Below, in pieces: positions 1-9,532 of a DNA stretch of 64,000 nucleotides (positions are counted from its first letter, which is position 1; every line of letters begins with the position of its first letter). The notes beneath the pieces are model-generated. The model was not told where the DNA came from, searched no databases, and was given only the letters and a program-made list of their open reading frames with translations. Origin of the DNA: Rhodospirillales bacterium (GTDB lineage Bacteria; Pseudomonadota; Alphaproteobacteria; Rhodospirillales; Defluviicoccaceae); assembly GCA_016712595.1 (NCBI GenBank), contig JADJQT010000001.1, positions 2,415,501 to 2,479,500 on the forward strand, given 5' to 3'. A program made the translations under genes and the position numbers.

Positions 1-1
1 C

Positions 2-184
2 CTGCTGGTGGAGACCGATGCGCCGTATCTGGCGCCGGTGCCAATGCGCGGACGGCGCAACGAGCCGGCGTTCGTCATCGAGACCTTGGCTGTACTCGCC
101 GCGAACCGCGGCATGGACGAGGCCGAACTGGCTGCGGTGACAACCGCGAACTTCTCGCGCCTGTTCACCCGGGCGGCGTTCTGA
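2..184 (+). CDS. tatD: TatD-family metal-dependent DNase, C-terminal fragment (cut by window start)
   Basis: This is the last 60 codons of a gene that begins outside the window. The peptide opens with LLVETDAPYLAP, the conserved C-terminal motif of TatD hydrolases, whose Asp is a metal ligand, and runs on to the family's usual helical tail (NFSRLF) before a TGA. TatD proteins are cytoplasmic magnesium-dependent 3'-5' DNases with a TIM-barrel fold. In many alphaproteobacteria tatD is followed by a metallo-beta-lactamase-fold gene. Here the next DNA is AT-rich and then phage-derived, so the usual neighbourhood ends at this gene. Confidence 0.85.
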   Translation: MLVETDAPYLAPVPMRGRRNEPAFVIETLAVLAANRGMDEAELAAVTTANFSRLFTRAAF

Positions 185-321
185 AAGGTAGGCGGGCCGG
201 AAAATAATTGTCGCGCCGATATTATTTATCATAATACATATTATACGGCAATCATGCGCAGGCTTTCCTGCGCTGCGTCAACTGCGCCATATGGCCTACC
301 TGAGGCTTACGGCCTGAAGAC

Positions 322-1020
322 TCACGGTATCGCCGCGACTGTCCCGCCTTTCGCCTGCTCCGACCAGCGTGCCACAAGGTGACGGGAAATCCCCATCAGC
401 GTGGCGACGAGCAGATCGATGCGCTCGATACTCTTCGACTTGCTCGGGCGGATATCGCCGGACGTATCAATGTGCGCGACCGCGTTTTCGGCGCACCATC
501 GCAGGACCGGATGGCCGCCGTGGCGCAAGGTCTGCTCGGCCAGCACGCGCTCGAGCTCGCGTGCCGGCGCGTTCATCGCGCCGTTACTCTGAGCCACCGG
601 CACGCAGGTCACCCCGTCGTTGACCAGCAGATTGATCAGCATCGACGAGTTCCAGCGGTCGAACGCCAGCTCGCGGATATTGTAGACCTCGGCGAGTTCG
701 AGGATCTTCCTGCGAATAACGAGGTGATCGATGCTGTTGCCCTCGGTCGCGATCAGATGTCCGTTTTCCCGCCAGGAGACGTAATCCACACGGTCGCGAC
801 GTTGGCGTTCCTCGATCGTCTCACCCGGGCAAAATGCGAACGGCAAGATGGTGTAGCCGCCATCATCGTCATCGAACACGAGGACGAGCGCGGAGAGATC
901 GGTCGTCGTGCTGAGATCGAGACCGGCCCGGCAGGCGCGCCCGGCGAGAGCGCGGGCGTCGACCCTGGGGCAGGCGCACGTGTCCCATCTATCCATATCG
1001 AGCCAGCGCGAGCGCTCTAC
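322..1020 (-). pseudogene. Phage terminase large subunit, C-terminal nuclease part (out of frame with its N-terminal half)
   Basis: This reading frame continues the terminase begun at 1901 but is one base out of phase with it. The useful part starts at the codon for V in GVERSRWLDMD and gives 232 residues. The nuclease (RNase H-like) motifs are present: GLDLSTTTDLSALV with the first acidic residue, LAFDRWN with the second, and a late SGDIRPSKSKSIERID segment with the third. Joined to the upstream half, the protein would be about 526 residues, a normal length for an HK97-type TerL. The enzyme packages phage DNA. No portal, protease or capsid gene follows, so this is an isolated packaging remnant. 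Confidence 0.75.
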
Positions 1021-1901
1021 CCCCAGACATTCAAATAGAGCTGACGGAAGCTGGCGATGAAGCCCGGCGTCTGCTGGGCGCGCAGGCATTCCTGCTGGAT
1101 AAAGTCCTCGGAGACACTGACGCCGATTCCCGGGTGGGCTTTGCGCCAAACCGCCGGATCGGTCCAGTCGTCGTCCGGCGATGCTCCGAACGTCCGCACC
1201 AGCCAGGCCGTATCGTCAATCTGTCCGGATGCGACCTTCGTTGCATAGTCGTGGAGTTCCCAGCCGAGGGAGGTCCGCTCAGAGCCCGCCGACGTCAGAT
1301 AAACGGTCAAAGGTTGCGCCCGGGCCGCCATGCTGGTGATCAGCGTATCGTGCAACTCGCGTGTACCCTGCAGGCAGACGTCGTCGAAGATAAGACAGGA
1401 AATGTTGCGCCCGTGGCTGGCCTCGTTGCGCGACGAGACGACGCGCATGTAGGCGTCCTTATAGACGATGCGACGCTTGGAAACCGAGCAGACTGCCGCA
1501 AGATCGGGATCCTGCTCAATCATCGCACGGGCGAGATTGAAGCAGATGTTGGCGTGCTCGGCGTTGGCGGCCGCGATAATGATTTCGGCGCTGGGCTCCG
1601 GATCGACCATCAGCATGTAAAGGGCTATGGCGGCGGCAAATGTGCTCTTGCCCGCCTTACGCGGCATCTCGAGCCACGCGTAGTGATTGCGGCGCAAGCC
1701 GTCCGGCCGTTTCCAGCCGAACAGTCTGCAAACGACGTCGTGTTGCCACGGCTCAAGCCGCAGCCGTTCACCGGCGCGCGGGCCTTTCACATGCCGGCAG
1801 AATTCCTGAATGAACAGAACCGCGCGTTCTGCGTCGGACTGTTCGTACCAATCGACGTTACTTGAACACGCGCCGCCTGGGATCCGGACCTTGCTGCTCA
1901 C
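1017..1901 (-). CDS. Phage terminase large subunit, N-terminal ATPase part
   Basis: This 294-residue ATPase half is of the HK97-like terminase type. The Walker A-like segment PRKAGKST is at about residues 80-87, and the Walker B strand SCLIFDDV at about 168-175 carries Asp-Asp where Asp-Glu is usual. The reading frame stops at a TAG immediately after a run of five G (1020-1024 on the plus strand). Adding one base there restores continuous homology into the nuclease half. The start is a GTG at 1901, overlapping the small-subunit gene by 44 bases. Either a single-base loss has inactivated the gene, or a -1 slip on the G run produces the full protein. Confidence 0.8.
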   Translation of the reverse strand: MSSKVRIPGGACSSNVDWYEQSDAERAVLFIQEFCRHVKGPRAGERLRLEPWQHDVVCRLFGWKRPDGLRRNHYAWLEMPRKAGKSTFAAAIALYMLMVDPEPSAEIIIAAANAEHANICFNLARAMIEQDPDLAAVCSVSKRRIVYKDAYMRVVSSRNEASHGRNISCLIFDDVCLQGTRELHDTLITSMAARAQPLTVYLTSAGSERTSLGWELHDYATKVASGQIDDTAWLVRTFGASPDDDWTDPAVWRKAHPGIGVSVSEDFIQQECLRAQQTPGFIASFRQLYLNVWG

Positions 1902-2316
1902 CCGGATTTCCTCCTGTCAAGCCAAGTTGTTTCGCCAGGTGCCGCGCCGACGTCCAGCCCTCTTCCGCATCCTGTGCCGCCGGATGGCGACGGCGAAGAA
2001 CGAAGCCTCTCCGTGTCTTCGTCTCGTAATACCGCCCCTCGGCGGCGAGGATGCGCTCAGCCCGGATGGCCCGGGCGACCGCGTTGCAGTACCCCACCAG
2101 CAGCGATCGATGCGCCATCGATAGCTTGCGCTCCCCACACAGATAGTCCGAGACGCGTTCCCATTCTTCGTGGGCGATCTCGTCCATGAGAATGCTGGGT
2201 GGCGCGAGCGTCGTCGGCTTAACCTGCGTTGGTGTTTGCCGGAAGCCGCCTTCAACCGCCACCGCGATCGGCCGTGTCGAACGGGCATTCACGATCTTGA
2301 TCGTATCCGTGCTCAT
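1858..2316 (-). CDS. Phage terminase small subunit, P27-like
   Basis: This 152-residue protein resembles P27-family small terminases. It has a basic N-terminal region, a central AHEEWERVSDYL helix, a LVGYCNAVARAIRAE helix, a short GRYYETKTRRG beta segment and a final SARHLAKQLGLT helix. Small terminases recognise the viral DNA and load the large subunit. The gene lies directly upstream of the large subunit and overlaps it, the usual order. No other phage structural gene is visible on either side, and upstream DNA is AT-rich non-coding sequence. Confidence 0.7.
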   Translation of the reverse strand: MSTDTIKIVNARSTRPIAVAVEGGFRQTPTQVKPTTLAPPSILMDEIAHEEWERVSDYLCGERKLSMAHRSLLVGYCNAVARAIRAERILAAEGRYYETKTRRGFVLRRRHPAAQDAEEGWTSARHLAKQLGLTGGNPGEQQGPDPRRRVFK

Positions 2317-2966
2317 CGCGCTTCCTCTTTGCTAAAACATGCCAGCACATGCGTTATTTATCTACGTTACCTCCTAATATCAAAAAATAATATATAATAT
2401 CTGCGGTAAATGATAATAATTAGTCTATATTTATTTTTGCAATTTATTCAAAAAACACTTATCTAGTTTTTTAGATAAAATATCTAATATATTATATTTC
2501 TTGATACTTTTAGTATATGCACAATATAAATGATAATTTATACATATATGCGGATAAATATTTTTATAATTATGCGATTTTTAAATTTATTGTTGTTTCT
2601 ATATTTAGATTTTCTAATCAATTTGGAAGATCTTACCACCCACTCACCCCCAGGGCATTGCGCCATGTTCATACCTTGAACATTTTGACATAGCTTATCA
2701 TCTGGCACAACCGAGTCATTATGCTTACATTTCAACATGATGAATGTTAGTATGTACCCTTTTGGGTGAAAAACCTAAAAACTTTCCCCGCTCGAAGCTT
2801 ATCGGCCGTAATCCCCTGCCCTGCTAGCAAGGCGTTCAAGTCGGAACGAGCTGCCCTGCGACGACCGTCAATATGCGCAAACGGTCCCGTTGCTACGGTG
2901 TCACGTCCGACGAAATGTGATAGACGTCTGCCATCTCGCTGCGGTGCACCCCAAGGCTCGGATGAT
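2317..2966. other. AT-rich non-coding stretch between terminase genes and gltX
   Basis: Bases from about 2360 to 2640 are strikingly AT-rich compared with the surrounding GC-rich genome and carry no credible gene. The only open frame of note (2538-2738, minus strand) is Lys/Asn/Ile-rich and looks like a by-product of composition. From 2750 the composition returns to normal. A small inverted repeat ACCC-TTTT-GGGT lies at 2756-2767, and the remaining 200 bases lead to gltX and should contain its promoter. The abrupt change suggests acquired DNA, in line with the adjacent terminase genes. Confidence 0.7.
2755..2769. repeat. Short palindromic motif, left copy
   Basis: TACCCTTTTGGGTGA, preceded by TTAG four bases upstream. 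A closely similar motif in the same orientation lies at 56669-56686 upstream of comEC. Its role is unknown; a protein-binding site shared by the gltX and comEC promoters, or the scar of a rearrangement, are both possible. Confidence 0.4.
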
Positions 2967-4424
2967 ATGTCGGTAGTTACGCGTTTTGCTCCCTCGCCAA
3001 CTGGCTTTTTGCATATCGGCGGCGCGCGAACCGCGTTGTTCAATTGGCTTTTTGCCCGCCACCATGGCGGCCGGTTTCTGCTGCGTGTCGAGGATACCGA
3101 CAAGCTGCGCTCTACGCCCGAAGCCGTCGCGGCGATCTTTGATGGCCTTCGCTGGCTTGGACTCGACGCGGACGAGGCCCCTGTCTTTCAGTCGTCTCGC
3201 GCGCTTCGCCATGTGGAGGTGGTGCAGGCTCTGCTTGCATCAGGCAAAGCCTACCGCTGTTACGCCAGCGTCGACGAACTCGCCGAGATGCGCGAGCGCG
3301 CCCGCTCCGAGGGCAGGCCCTTTCGCTACGATGGTCGCTGGCGCGACCGGCAGCTCACCGAGGCGCCACCCGGCGTCGACCCCGTCATTCGCCTGCGCGC
3401 GCCTGAGACCGGGCAAACGAGCATCCATGACCTCGTGCAGGGAGACGTGACCGTTGCCAATAGCCAGCTCGACGACATGGTTCTGCTGCGGGCCGACGGC
3501 TCACCGACCTACATGCTCGCGGTGGTGGTTGACGATCACGACATGGGAATTTCCCACGTCATTCGCGGCGACGACCACCTATCGAACGCTTTTCGCCAGT
3601 ACCAGCTCTATCGCGCGCTGGACTGGACGGTGCCGGAATTTGCTCACGTCCCGCTGATCCACGGCCCGGATGGCGCGAAGATGTCCAAACGGCATGGAGC
3701 GCTCGGTGTTGATGCGTATCGGGATCAAGGCTTTCTGCCGGAGGCGCTGTGCAACTACCTGTTGCGCCTCGGCTGGAGTCACGGCGACGACGAGGTCATC
3801 TCGCGTGACGAGGCTGTCGCTTGGTTCGATCTGCCCGCGGTCGGCCGCTCCGCCGCACGGTTTGATTTCGCCAAGCTCGGAAATCTGAACGGCGTCTATA
3901 TGCGCGGGAGTGATCCACGACGGATCGCCGACCTTGCGATTGCCGAACTGGCGAAGCGGCTGGGCCGCGAAATCGCTCCCGCAGGTCGGGAGCGAATCCG
4001 GCTCGGCATCGATGCCTTGCGCCAGCGGGCGAAAACGATCGTCGAGCTGGCCGAAGCCGCGGCATTCTACGCCGTGGACTCGCCGATCGCGTTGTCCCCG
4101 GCGGCTCGTGCCTTGCTGACACATACGGCCCGAGCCCACCTGCAGCGGCTTCGCGGTGTGCTGGACGATCCCGCGGCATGGACGGCGGCCAGCATCGAAG
4201 ATCGGGTTCGGCGTTACGCCACGGACGTGAAGGACGGGGGGGTGCCACTGAAGGAGGTCGCGCAGCCACTGCGCGCCGCGCTGACGGGCACGACCGTCTC
4301 TCCGCCGGTCTTCGAGGTCATGCAAATCCTAGGTCAGAAAGAAACGCTTACCAGACTTGATGACGTATTGAACCCGCAAGACACGACGCCATGCGCGGAC
4401 GATACCGCAGTGCCGGTCCAATGA
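2967..4424 (+). CDS. gltX: Glutamate--tRNA ligase
   Basis: This class I aminoacyl-tRNA synthetase charges tRNA-Glu (and possibly tRNA-Gln, as a first step toward Gln-tRNA, in bacteria lacking GlnRS). It has 485 residues, a normal length. The first catalytic signature is [11 protein letters not shown] with HIGG at residues 16-19, and the second is KMSKR at residues 238-242. The reading frame is open for another 67 codons upstream, but that extension is not protein-like and the family begins at [13 protein letters not shown], so the ATG at 2967 is chosen. A run of seven G (4236-4242) lies in the coding sequence. gltA follows on the same strand after about 60 bases. Confidence 0.95.
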   Translation: MSVVTRFAPSPTGFLHIGGARTALFNWLFARHHGGRFLLRVEDTDKLRSTPEAVAAIFDGLRWLGLDADEAPVFQSSRALRHVEVVQALLASGKAYRCYASVDELAEMRERARSEGRPFRYDGRWRDRQLTEAPPGVDPVIRLRAPETGQTSIHDLVQGDVTVANSQLDDMVLLRADGSPTYMLAVVVDDHDMGISHVIRGDDHLSNAFRQYQLYRALDWTVPEFAHVPLIHGPDGAKMSKRHGALGVDAYRDQGFLPEALCNYLLRLGWSHGDDEVISRDEAVAWFDLPAVGRSAARFDFAKLGNLNGVYMRGSDPRRIADLAIAELAKRLGREIAPAGRERIRLGIDALRQRAKTIVELAEAAAFYAVDSPIALSPAARALLTHTARAHLQRLRGVLDDPAAWTAASIEDRVRRYATDVKDGGVPLKEVAQPLRAALTGTTVSPPVFEVMQILGQKETLTRLDDVLNPQDTTPCADDTAVPVQ

Positions 4425-4485
4425 CCGCAGACGGCCGTCTCTTGATGAATGCTCTGATGTTTGATTAACGAAGGGAACGTTACTG

Positions 4486-5811
4486 ATGAGTGAGACGCCA
4501 TCGGCTCCCGAGTCCAGCAATCACACCGTCACGCTGATCGACAATGCGAACGGTCGTCGCTATGAACTGCCCGTGCTCAAGGGCACGACGGGTCCGGACG
4601 TGATCGACGTTCGCAAGCTTTACTCCGATACCGGCTACTTCACCTTCGATCCCGGCTACACCTCGACCGGAAGTTGTGAATCGTCGATCACGTACATTGA
4701 TGGCGACAAAGGTGTCCTGCTCTATCGCGGCTACCCGATCGAGAATCTCGCGGAGCACTCCGACTTCATGGAAGTCTGCTACCTGCTGCTCTATGGAGAC
4801 CTGCCGACAGCCGAACAAAAGCGCAAGTTCGAGCATGACATCACCTACCACACGATGGTGCACGAACAGATGCACAAGTTCATCGAGGGGCTGCGCCGCG
4901 ATTCGCACCCAATGGCGGTGATGGTCGGCATGGTCGGCGCGCTTTCGGCCTTTTACCACGACTCGACGGACATCACCAATCCGCGTCACCGGATGATTGC
5001 CTCCTACCGGATGATCGCCAAGATGCCGACGCTGGCGACGTGGGCATTCAAGTATTCGCTCGGACAGCCGTTCATCTATCCGCGCAACGATCTGCGCTAT
5101 TCCGAGAACTTCCTGCACATGATGTTCTCGACGCCGTGCGAGCCTTACAAGGTCAACCCGGTGCTCGCCAAGGCGATGGACCGCATCCTCATCCTGCACG
5201 CCGATCACGAGCAGAACGCCTCGACCTCGACCGTCCGCCTCGCCGGATCGAGCGGCGCCAACCCGTTCGCGTGCATCGCCGCCGGCATTGCCTCGCTGTG
5301 GGGTCCCGCCCACGGCGGCGCCAACGAGGCGGTGCTGAAAATGCTGGCGGAGATCGGCGATAAGAGCCGGGTTCCCGACTACGTCAAGCGCGCCAAGGAC
5401 AAGGACGATCCGTTCCGGCTCATGGGGTTCGGTCACCGCGTCTATCACAACTACGATCCCCGCGCCCGGATCATGCGCCAGACCTGCAACGAAGTGCTGG
5501 ATGAACTGGGCGTACGCGATGAGCCCCTGCTCGATCTGGCCATGGAGCTCGAGCGGATCGCTCTCGACGACGATTACTTCGTCAGCAAGAAGCTTTATCC
5601 GAACGTCGACTTCTATTCCGGGATCATCTTCCGGGCGATGGGCATTCCCGTATCGATGTTCACCGTCCTGTTCGCGGTCGCGCGCACCGTCGGCTGGGTT
5701 GCCCAGTGGAACGAGATGATCGAGGATCCAACGCAGAAGATCGGCCGGCCGCGTCAGCTCTACGCCGGTCCGGCTCGTCGTGATTTTCGGCATCTTGCCG
5801 AGCGCGGCTGA
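4486..5811 (+). CDS. gltA: Citrate synthase
   Basis: Condenses acetyl-CoA and oxaloacetate to citrate, the entry step of the TCA cycle. The 441-residue protein is the hexameric type II bacterial form. The active-site regions are visible: GPAHGGANE and [14 protein letters not shown] supply the two catalytic His residues, and PNVDFYSG the catalytic Asp. The ATG at 4486 is preceded by a GAAGGGAA ribosome-binding site. gltX lies just upstream; the pair is a common alphaproteobacterial arrangement. The gene is convergent with fabZ, with a strong hairpin in the gap. Confidence 0.97.
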   Translation: MSETPSAPESSNHTVTLIDNANGRRYELPVLKGTTGPDVIDVRKLYSDTGYFTFDPGYTSTGSCESSITYIDGDKGVLLYRGYPIENLAEHSDFMEVCYLLLYGDLPTAEQKRKFEHDITYHTMVHEQMHKFIEGLRRDSHPMAVMVGMVGALSAFYHDSTDITNPRHRMIASYRMIAKMPTLATWAFKYSLGQPFIYPRNDLRYSENFLHMMFSTPCEPYKVNPVLAKAMDRILILHADHEQNASTSTVRLAGSSGANPFACIAAGIASLWGPAHGGANEAVLKMLAEIGDKSRVPDYVKRAKDKDDPFRLMGFGHRVYHNYDPRARIMRQTCNEVLDELGVRDEPLLDLAMELERIALDDDYFVSKKLYPNVDFYSGIIFRAMGIPVSMFTVLFAVARTVGWVAQWNEMIEDPTQKIGRPRQLYAGPARRDFRHLAERG

Positions 5812-5822
5812 ACGTAAGGCGT

Positions 5823-5842
5823 ATGGCGGCTCCGGCCGCCAT
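5823..5842 (+). terminator. Hairpin downstream of gltA
   Basis: ATGGCGGC-TCCG-GCCGCCAT forms a perfect 8-bp stem closed by a stable UUCG-like tetraloop, 12 bases after the gltA stop. No T-run follows, so it may act as a 3'-end stabiliser or a factor-assisted terminator. Confidence 0.45.
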
Positions 5843-5996
5843 CGCTGGCCCGCCGCCCTGCCCCGCCTTGTCCCTTGATCTGAATCGCCGCCCGGATGGC
5901 GCGTTTCAAGTCGCCCATTGAGGGGCGCTGAAGGCCGGCTGCGTTACATAGCCACCATGAAGCACGCTTCGCAGAACGTGGTTTGTGGGGCGTGGT

Positions 5997-6464
5997 CTAG
6001 CTGTCGCGGATCATTGCCGTATAGACGGCCTCGGCGACCGTGGTTCCATCCACCTGCGCACAACCACTGAAGCGCCATACCGAACCGCGATGGCGCTGTT
6101 TTTCAACCAGGATGCGTATGGTATCGCCGGGAACGACCGGCTTTCGGAACCGGGCCTGATCGATCGACATAAAGTAGGTCAGGCGTCCTTCCTTCTCCGG
6201 CCCCAGGGTCTTGACCACCAGCACCGCCGCCGTCTGCGCCATCGCCTCGATGATCAACACCCCCGGCATGACCGGCTCGCTGGGAAAGTGACCCTGAAAG
6301 AACCATTCATTAATGCTGACGTTCTTCAGCCCTGTAGCGCGGACGTTCGGAACGACGTCCACCATTTTCTCGATCATCAGCATCGGATACCGGTGCGGGA
6401 TCATCCGCTGAATGCCGTGAAGGTCAATGACTTCGCCGGTCATGATTTTTGCATCAGCATCCAT
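5997..6464 (-). CDS. fabZ: 3-hydroxyacyl-ACP dehydratase FabZ
   Basis: Dehydrates 3-hydroxyacyl-ACP during fatty-acid elongation. This 155-residue single hot-dog-fold protein carries the family's catalytic pair: His59 in FFQGHFP and Glu73 in PGVLIIEAMAQ. It is the last gene of the long minus-strand series that begins upstream with recG/rpsB. In most proteobacteria fabZ lies between lpxD and lpxA. Here it lies between skp (198 bases away) and the convergent gltA, with no lpx gene on either side. The ATG at 6464 fits the family's start. Confidence 0.95.
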   Translation of the reverse strand: MDADAKIMTGEVIDLHGIQRMIPHRYPMLMIEKMVDVVPNVRATGLKNVSINEWFFQGHFPSEPVMPGVLIIEAMAQTAAVLVVKTLGPEKEGRLTYFMSIDQARFRKPVVPGDTIRILVEKQRHRGSVWRFSGCAQVDGTTVAEAVYTAMIRDS

Positions 6465-6662
6465 TTTATTCTTACCTTCACCCTTCCCTTTCGCCAGCCC
6501 CTGCTGAACGGCGTCGTCATGCCAGTTCGTTGCGCGGACCTTCGCCGATCATCTGACGCGGACTCTAGCAAATCCCTCCTCCGCACACGATCACCATACG
6601 GCTCGCTCCTTCACGGGCTTGCTCCTTATACCTCACCGGTGCCCGAGCGCGAAACCCGTCGC

Positions 6663-7223
6663 TCAACCACCGGGGTCGGAGATCTGCACCTTTGGCAGCC
6701 GGCGATCAAGCCGCTCGAGCACCTCGTTGGTAATCTCCAGGGATGTCGCGGCATAAACCGCCTGATCCTTGCGGACGATGAGTCCGAGTTGCCGCTCGTC
6801 GGCGATTTCAATGACGATCGCTTCCAGTGCCTGTTTGACCTGCTCCATGGCCTCGGTGTTGACGCGTTCAAGCGCTTGGCGCCGGTGTTGGACGCGTTCT
6901 TGGGCTTCGAGCAGCCGATCCTCCAGTTTCTTGCGCGCTTCGGCGTAACCGTCGGCGGACAGATCAGAGCGCTTTCGCGCCAGTTCTTCCTGGCCCGCGC
7001 GGATTTCCTGCTCTTCCTTCTGCGTCTCGGTGCGGTAGACGTCAAGATAACCGCCAAGTTGCGCGCGAATTGCCTTAACGGCAGCCGACTCCCGGCGCAC
7101 GCGATCGACGTCGAGCACAGCGATACGGACGTTCGACGAGGCATCGGCGAGCGCTGCTACCGGGCGATAAAGCGCTGTTGCCGTGATGACGAGTGCTGCG
7201 CCCAGAAACGCGCGGCGCATCAT
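6663..7223 (-). CDS. skp: Periplasmic OmpH/Skp-family chaperone
   Basis: This 186-residue exported protein has an N-terminal signal segment (MMRRAFLGAALVITATAL, cleaved near the ADA). The mature part starts with the typical RIAVLDVDRV strand and continues into long charged helices (about residues 65-145, rich in Glu, Arg, Gln) that form the tentacles of the Skp trimer. Skp carries unfolded outer-membrane proteins across the periplasm to the BAM complex. It lies 3 bases downstream of bamA on the same strand, so the two are probably co-transcribed. Confidence 0.88.
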   Translation of the reverse strand: MMRRAFLGAALVITATALYRPVAALADASSNVRIAVLDVDRVRRESAAVKAIRAQLGGYLDVYRTETQKEEQEIRAGQEELARKRSDLSADGYAEARKKLEDRLLEAQERVQHRRQALERVNTEAMEQVKQALEAIVIEIADERQLGLIVRKDQAVYAATSLEITNEVLERLDRRLPKVQISDPGG

Positions 7224-7225
7224 GG

Positions 7226-9532
7226 CTAGAAGCGGGTCCCGAAGTTCAGGCGAAGGATCTCGGTTTTATCGTAGCTCTCCTTGAGCACCGCAAAGCCAAG
7301 ATCGATGCCGAGGGGACCGAACGGCGAGACCCAGGTCAGACCGGTGCCGACGGACATACGCGGCGCTGAGGAGTCCTGCACCAGCGGCCCCGACTCGGGT
7401 AGATCCCAGGAACTACCGACGTCGGTGAAGACACGCCCGCGGATATCGAGTTCTTGCGGCAATCCCAGCGGAAATGTCAGCTGCAGTGAACTGGCGTAAA
7501 ACAGTTGACCACCCAGCGCGTCGTCTGTGTCGGCGTCGCGCGGCCCGATGCCGTCGGTACTGAAGCCGCGGACCTCATTGCCGCCGATGAAAAACCGGTC
7601 GAGCAACTTCACGTCATCGCCGAGGCCGTGCACGTATCCGCCCGAGCCACTGAGCGAGGCGACGATTTTTTCGGACAATGGGTAATAGTAGCCGGCGTCG
7701 ACGCGATTGCGCACGTACTTCGCCGAGCCGCCCAGCCCGGCCACATCCGTGGTCAGCTTCGAATAATAGCCCTCGGTCGGATTGATCTTGCTGTCGCGCC
7801 GGTCGTAGGTCAGCGAGTGTGAGACTTCCGAGTAGGTCTCCTTGCCTTCCGCCGCCTGGACGTAGATCGAGGCGTCGGACGGAACGTTACGCACGTCCGT
7901 CTGCTTCAGGGTATAGCGCCATCCCTGCGTCAGATGCTCGGTCACCGGATAAGAGGCGCGAACGTCGCCGCCGATCGTTGTCGTATCGAACGAACTTTCA
8001 CTCTGGCGATCGGTTTGAACGAAGAACGCATCGCCGCCAGCCGCGATTTCCTTGCCGAGGAAATACGGCTCGGTGAACGACAGGTCGACCTGCTGCTGGC
8101 TCTGACCAAACAGCAGGCTGGCCTGGAGGTCCTGACCGCGGCCAAGCAGATTGCGCTCGCGCACGCTGACATCGCCGAGGAAGCCACTACCGGTGGAAAA
8201 GCCGCCGCCGATCGACAGTGATCCCGTCGATTTCTCCGTGACGGCAACCTTGACGACAGCCTTGTCCGGAGCCGAACCCGGCACCTGGTCAACCGTCACC
8301 TTTTCGAAGAAATCGAGATCCTGAATGCGCTGGCGCGATCGCCGCAGTTTGGCGGCGTTGAACGCATCACCTTCGACAAGACGGAATTCGCGGCGGATGA
8401 CTTCGTCCATCGTCCGGATATTGCCACTGATGTCGATCCGTTCGACGAAGACGCGCGGGCCTTCTTGAACCTCAAAGACGACGTTGATCAGCTTTTGCTC
8501 GCGTTCGCGATCAAGGCGCGGGCGAACCTCGACGAAGGCGTAGCCCATCGTCGCAATCTCATCACTGAGTTTGTCGATCGTCTTTTCTATCTGATTGGCG
8601 TCGTACCAGTCGCCTTTTTCGAGGGTGACGCTGTCGCGGACATCCTCCGTATCCAGGCCGGGCAGCGTCGTCTTGACGTCGACGCTGCCGACTCGGTAGC
8701 GCTCACCCTCGTCAACGGTGAAGGTCACGAAAAACTTATCGCGGCTGGCGGTCAACTCGGCCACTGCCGACTGAACGCGAAAGTCGACGTACCCTTCCGA
8801 AAGGTAAAAGCGACGCAGCAGCTCGCGGTCAAGCGCCAAGCGATCGGGATCATAGGTGTCGTCCGAGGAGAGAAACCGCCACCAGCGCGTTTCTTTCGTC
8901 CGGATCACCTCCCGCAGAGTGCTGTCGCTGAACTCCTTGTTGCCGACGAAGCGAATCGATTCGATACCGGTGACACCGCCTTCGCTGATCTCGAAAACAA
9001 CATCGACCCGGTTCTGCGGCAAGGTGATCACCTTCGGCTCGACGGTCGCGGCGAAACGCCCGCTTTGCCGGTAAAGCGTCAGGATGCGTTGTGCGTCGCT
9101 CTGCGCCTTGCTGCGCGTATAGATCACCCGCGGCCGCAAGATGGCCTCGGATTCCAGCGTCTTGTCATTGATCCGCTTGTTGCCCTCGTAGGCGACGCGG
9201 TTAACGATGGGGTTTTCGACGACCTTTACGATCAGCACGTCACCGTCCTGGGAAATCGTCACATCGCTGAATAAACCGGTGGCAAACAGGCTCTTGAGCG
9301 ATCGGTCAACCCGGTCGGCGTCGTAGGCATCGCCTTCTTGAATGAGCAGGTACGAGCGCACCGTGTTGGGTTCGATCCGCTGCACACCTTCGATTTCGAC
9401 CCGATGGATAATCTGGCCTGTCTGAGCGTGGGCCTCGAATGGCATCCCTCCCATTGCGAGCGCAGCCAACGACGCAAGCGCAGCGAACATCCAAACGACG
9501 AGCGCTCTCACCCATTCCTCTCCTTGCGTCAT
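7226..9532 (-). CDS. bamA: Outer membrane protein assembly factor BamA
   Basis: The central Omp85-family subunit of the outer-membrane beta-barrel insertion machine. The 768-residue protein has a signal sequence (first ~36 residues ending AHA), five POTRA repeats (about 40-430; for example VEIEGVQRIEPNTVRSYL opens the first) and a 16-strand barrel ending in the typical C-terminal Phe (LNFGTRF). Its start codon overlaps the rseP stop (TAATG), which implies translational coupling. skp follows directly. rseP-bamA-skp is a conserved envelope-biogenesis order. Confidence 0.96.
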   Translation of the reverse strand: MTQGEEWVRALVVWMFAALASLAALAMGGMPFEAHAQTGQIIHRVEIEGVQRIEPNTVRSYLLIQEGDAYDADRVDRSLKSLFATGLFSDVTISQDGDVLIVKVVENPIVNRVAYEGNKRINDKTLESEAILRPRVIYTRSKAQSDAQRILTLYRQSGRFAATVEPKVITLPQNRVDVVFEISEGGVTGIESIRFVGNKEFSDSTLREVIRTKETRWWRFLSSDDTYDPDRLALDRELLRRFYLSEGYVDFRVQSAVAELTASRDKFFVTFTVDEGERYRVGSVDVKTTLPGLDTEDVRDSVTLEKGDWYDANQIEKTIDKLSDEIATMGYAFVEVRPRLDREREQKLINVVFEVQEGPRVFVERIDISGNIRTMDEVIRREFRLVEGDAFNAAKLRRSRQRIQDLDFFEKVTVDQVPGSAPDKAVVKVAVTEKSTGSLSIGGGFSTGSGFLGDVSVRERNLLGRGQDLQASLLFGQSQQQVDLSFTEPYFLGKEIAAGGDAFFVQTDRQSESSFDTTTIGGDVRASYPVTEHLTQGWRYTLKQTDVRNVPSDASIYVQAAEGKETYSEVSHSLTYDRRDSKINPTEGYYSKLTTDVAGLGGSAKYVRNRVDAGYYYPLSEKIVASLSGSGGYVHGLGDDVKLLDRFFIGGNEVRGFSTDGIGPRDADTDDALGGQLFYASSLQLTFPLGLPQELDIRGRVFTDVGSSWDLPESGPLVQDSSAPRMSVGTGLTWVSPFGPLGIDLGFAVLKESYDKTEILRLNFGTRF

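Noticed and set aside
2538..2738. 66-residue frame in the AT-rich region
   Set aside because: Composition is dominated by Lys, Asn and Ile from AT-rich DNA; no motif and no ribosome-binding site.
4480..5793. 437-residue frame antisense to gltA
   Set aside because: A shadow of the citrate synthase codons; Arg/Asp/Gly/His-rich and without family features.
5985..7229. 414-residue plus-strand frame across fabZ and skp
   Set aside because: Antisense to two well-supported genes; no motif.
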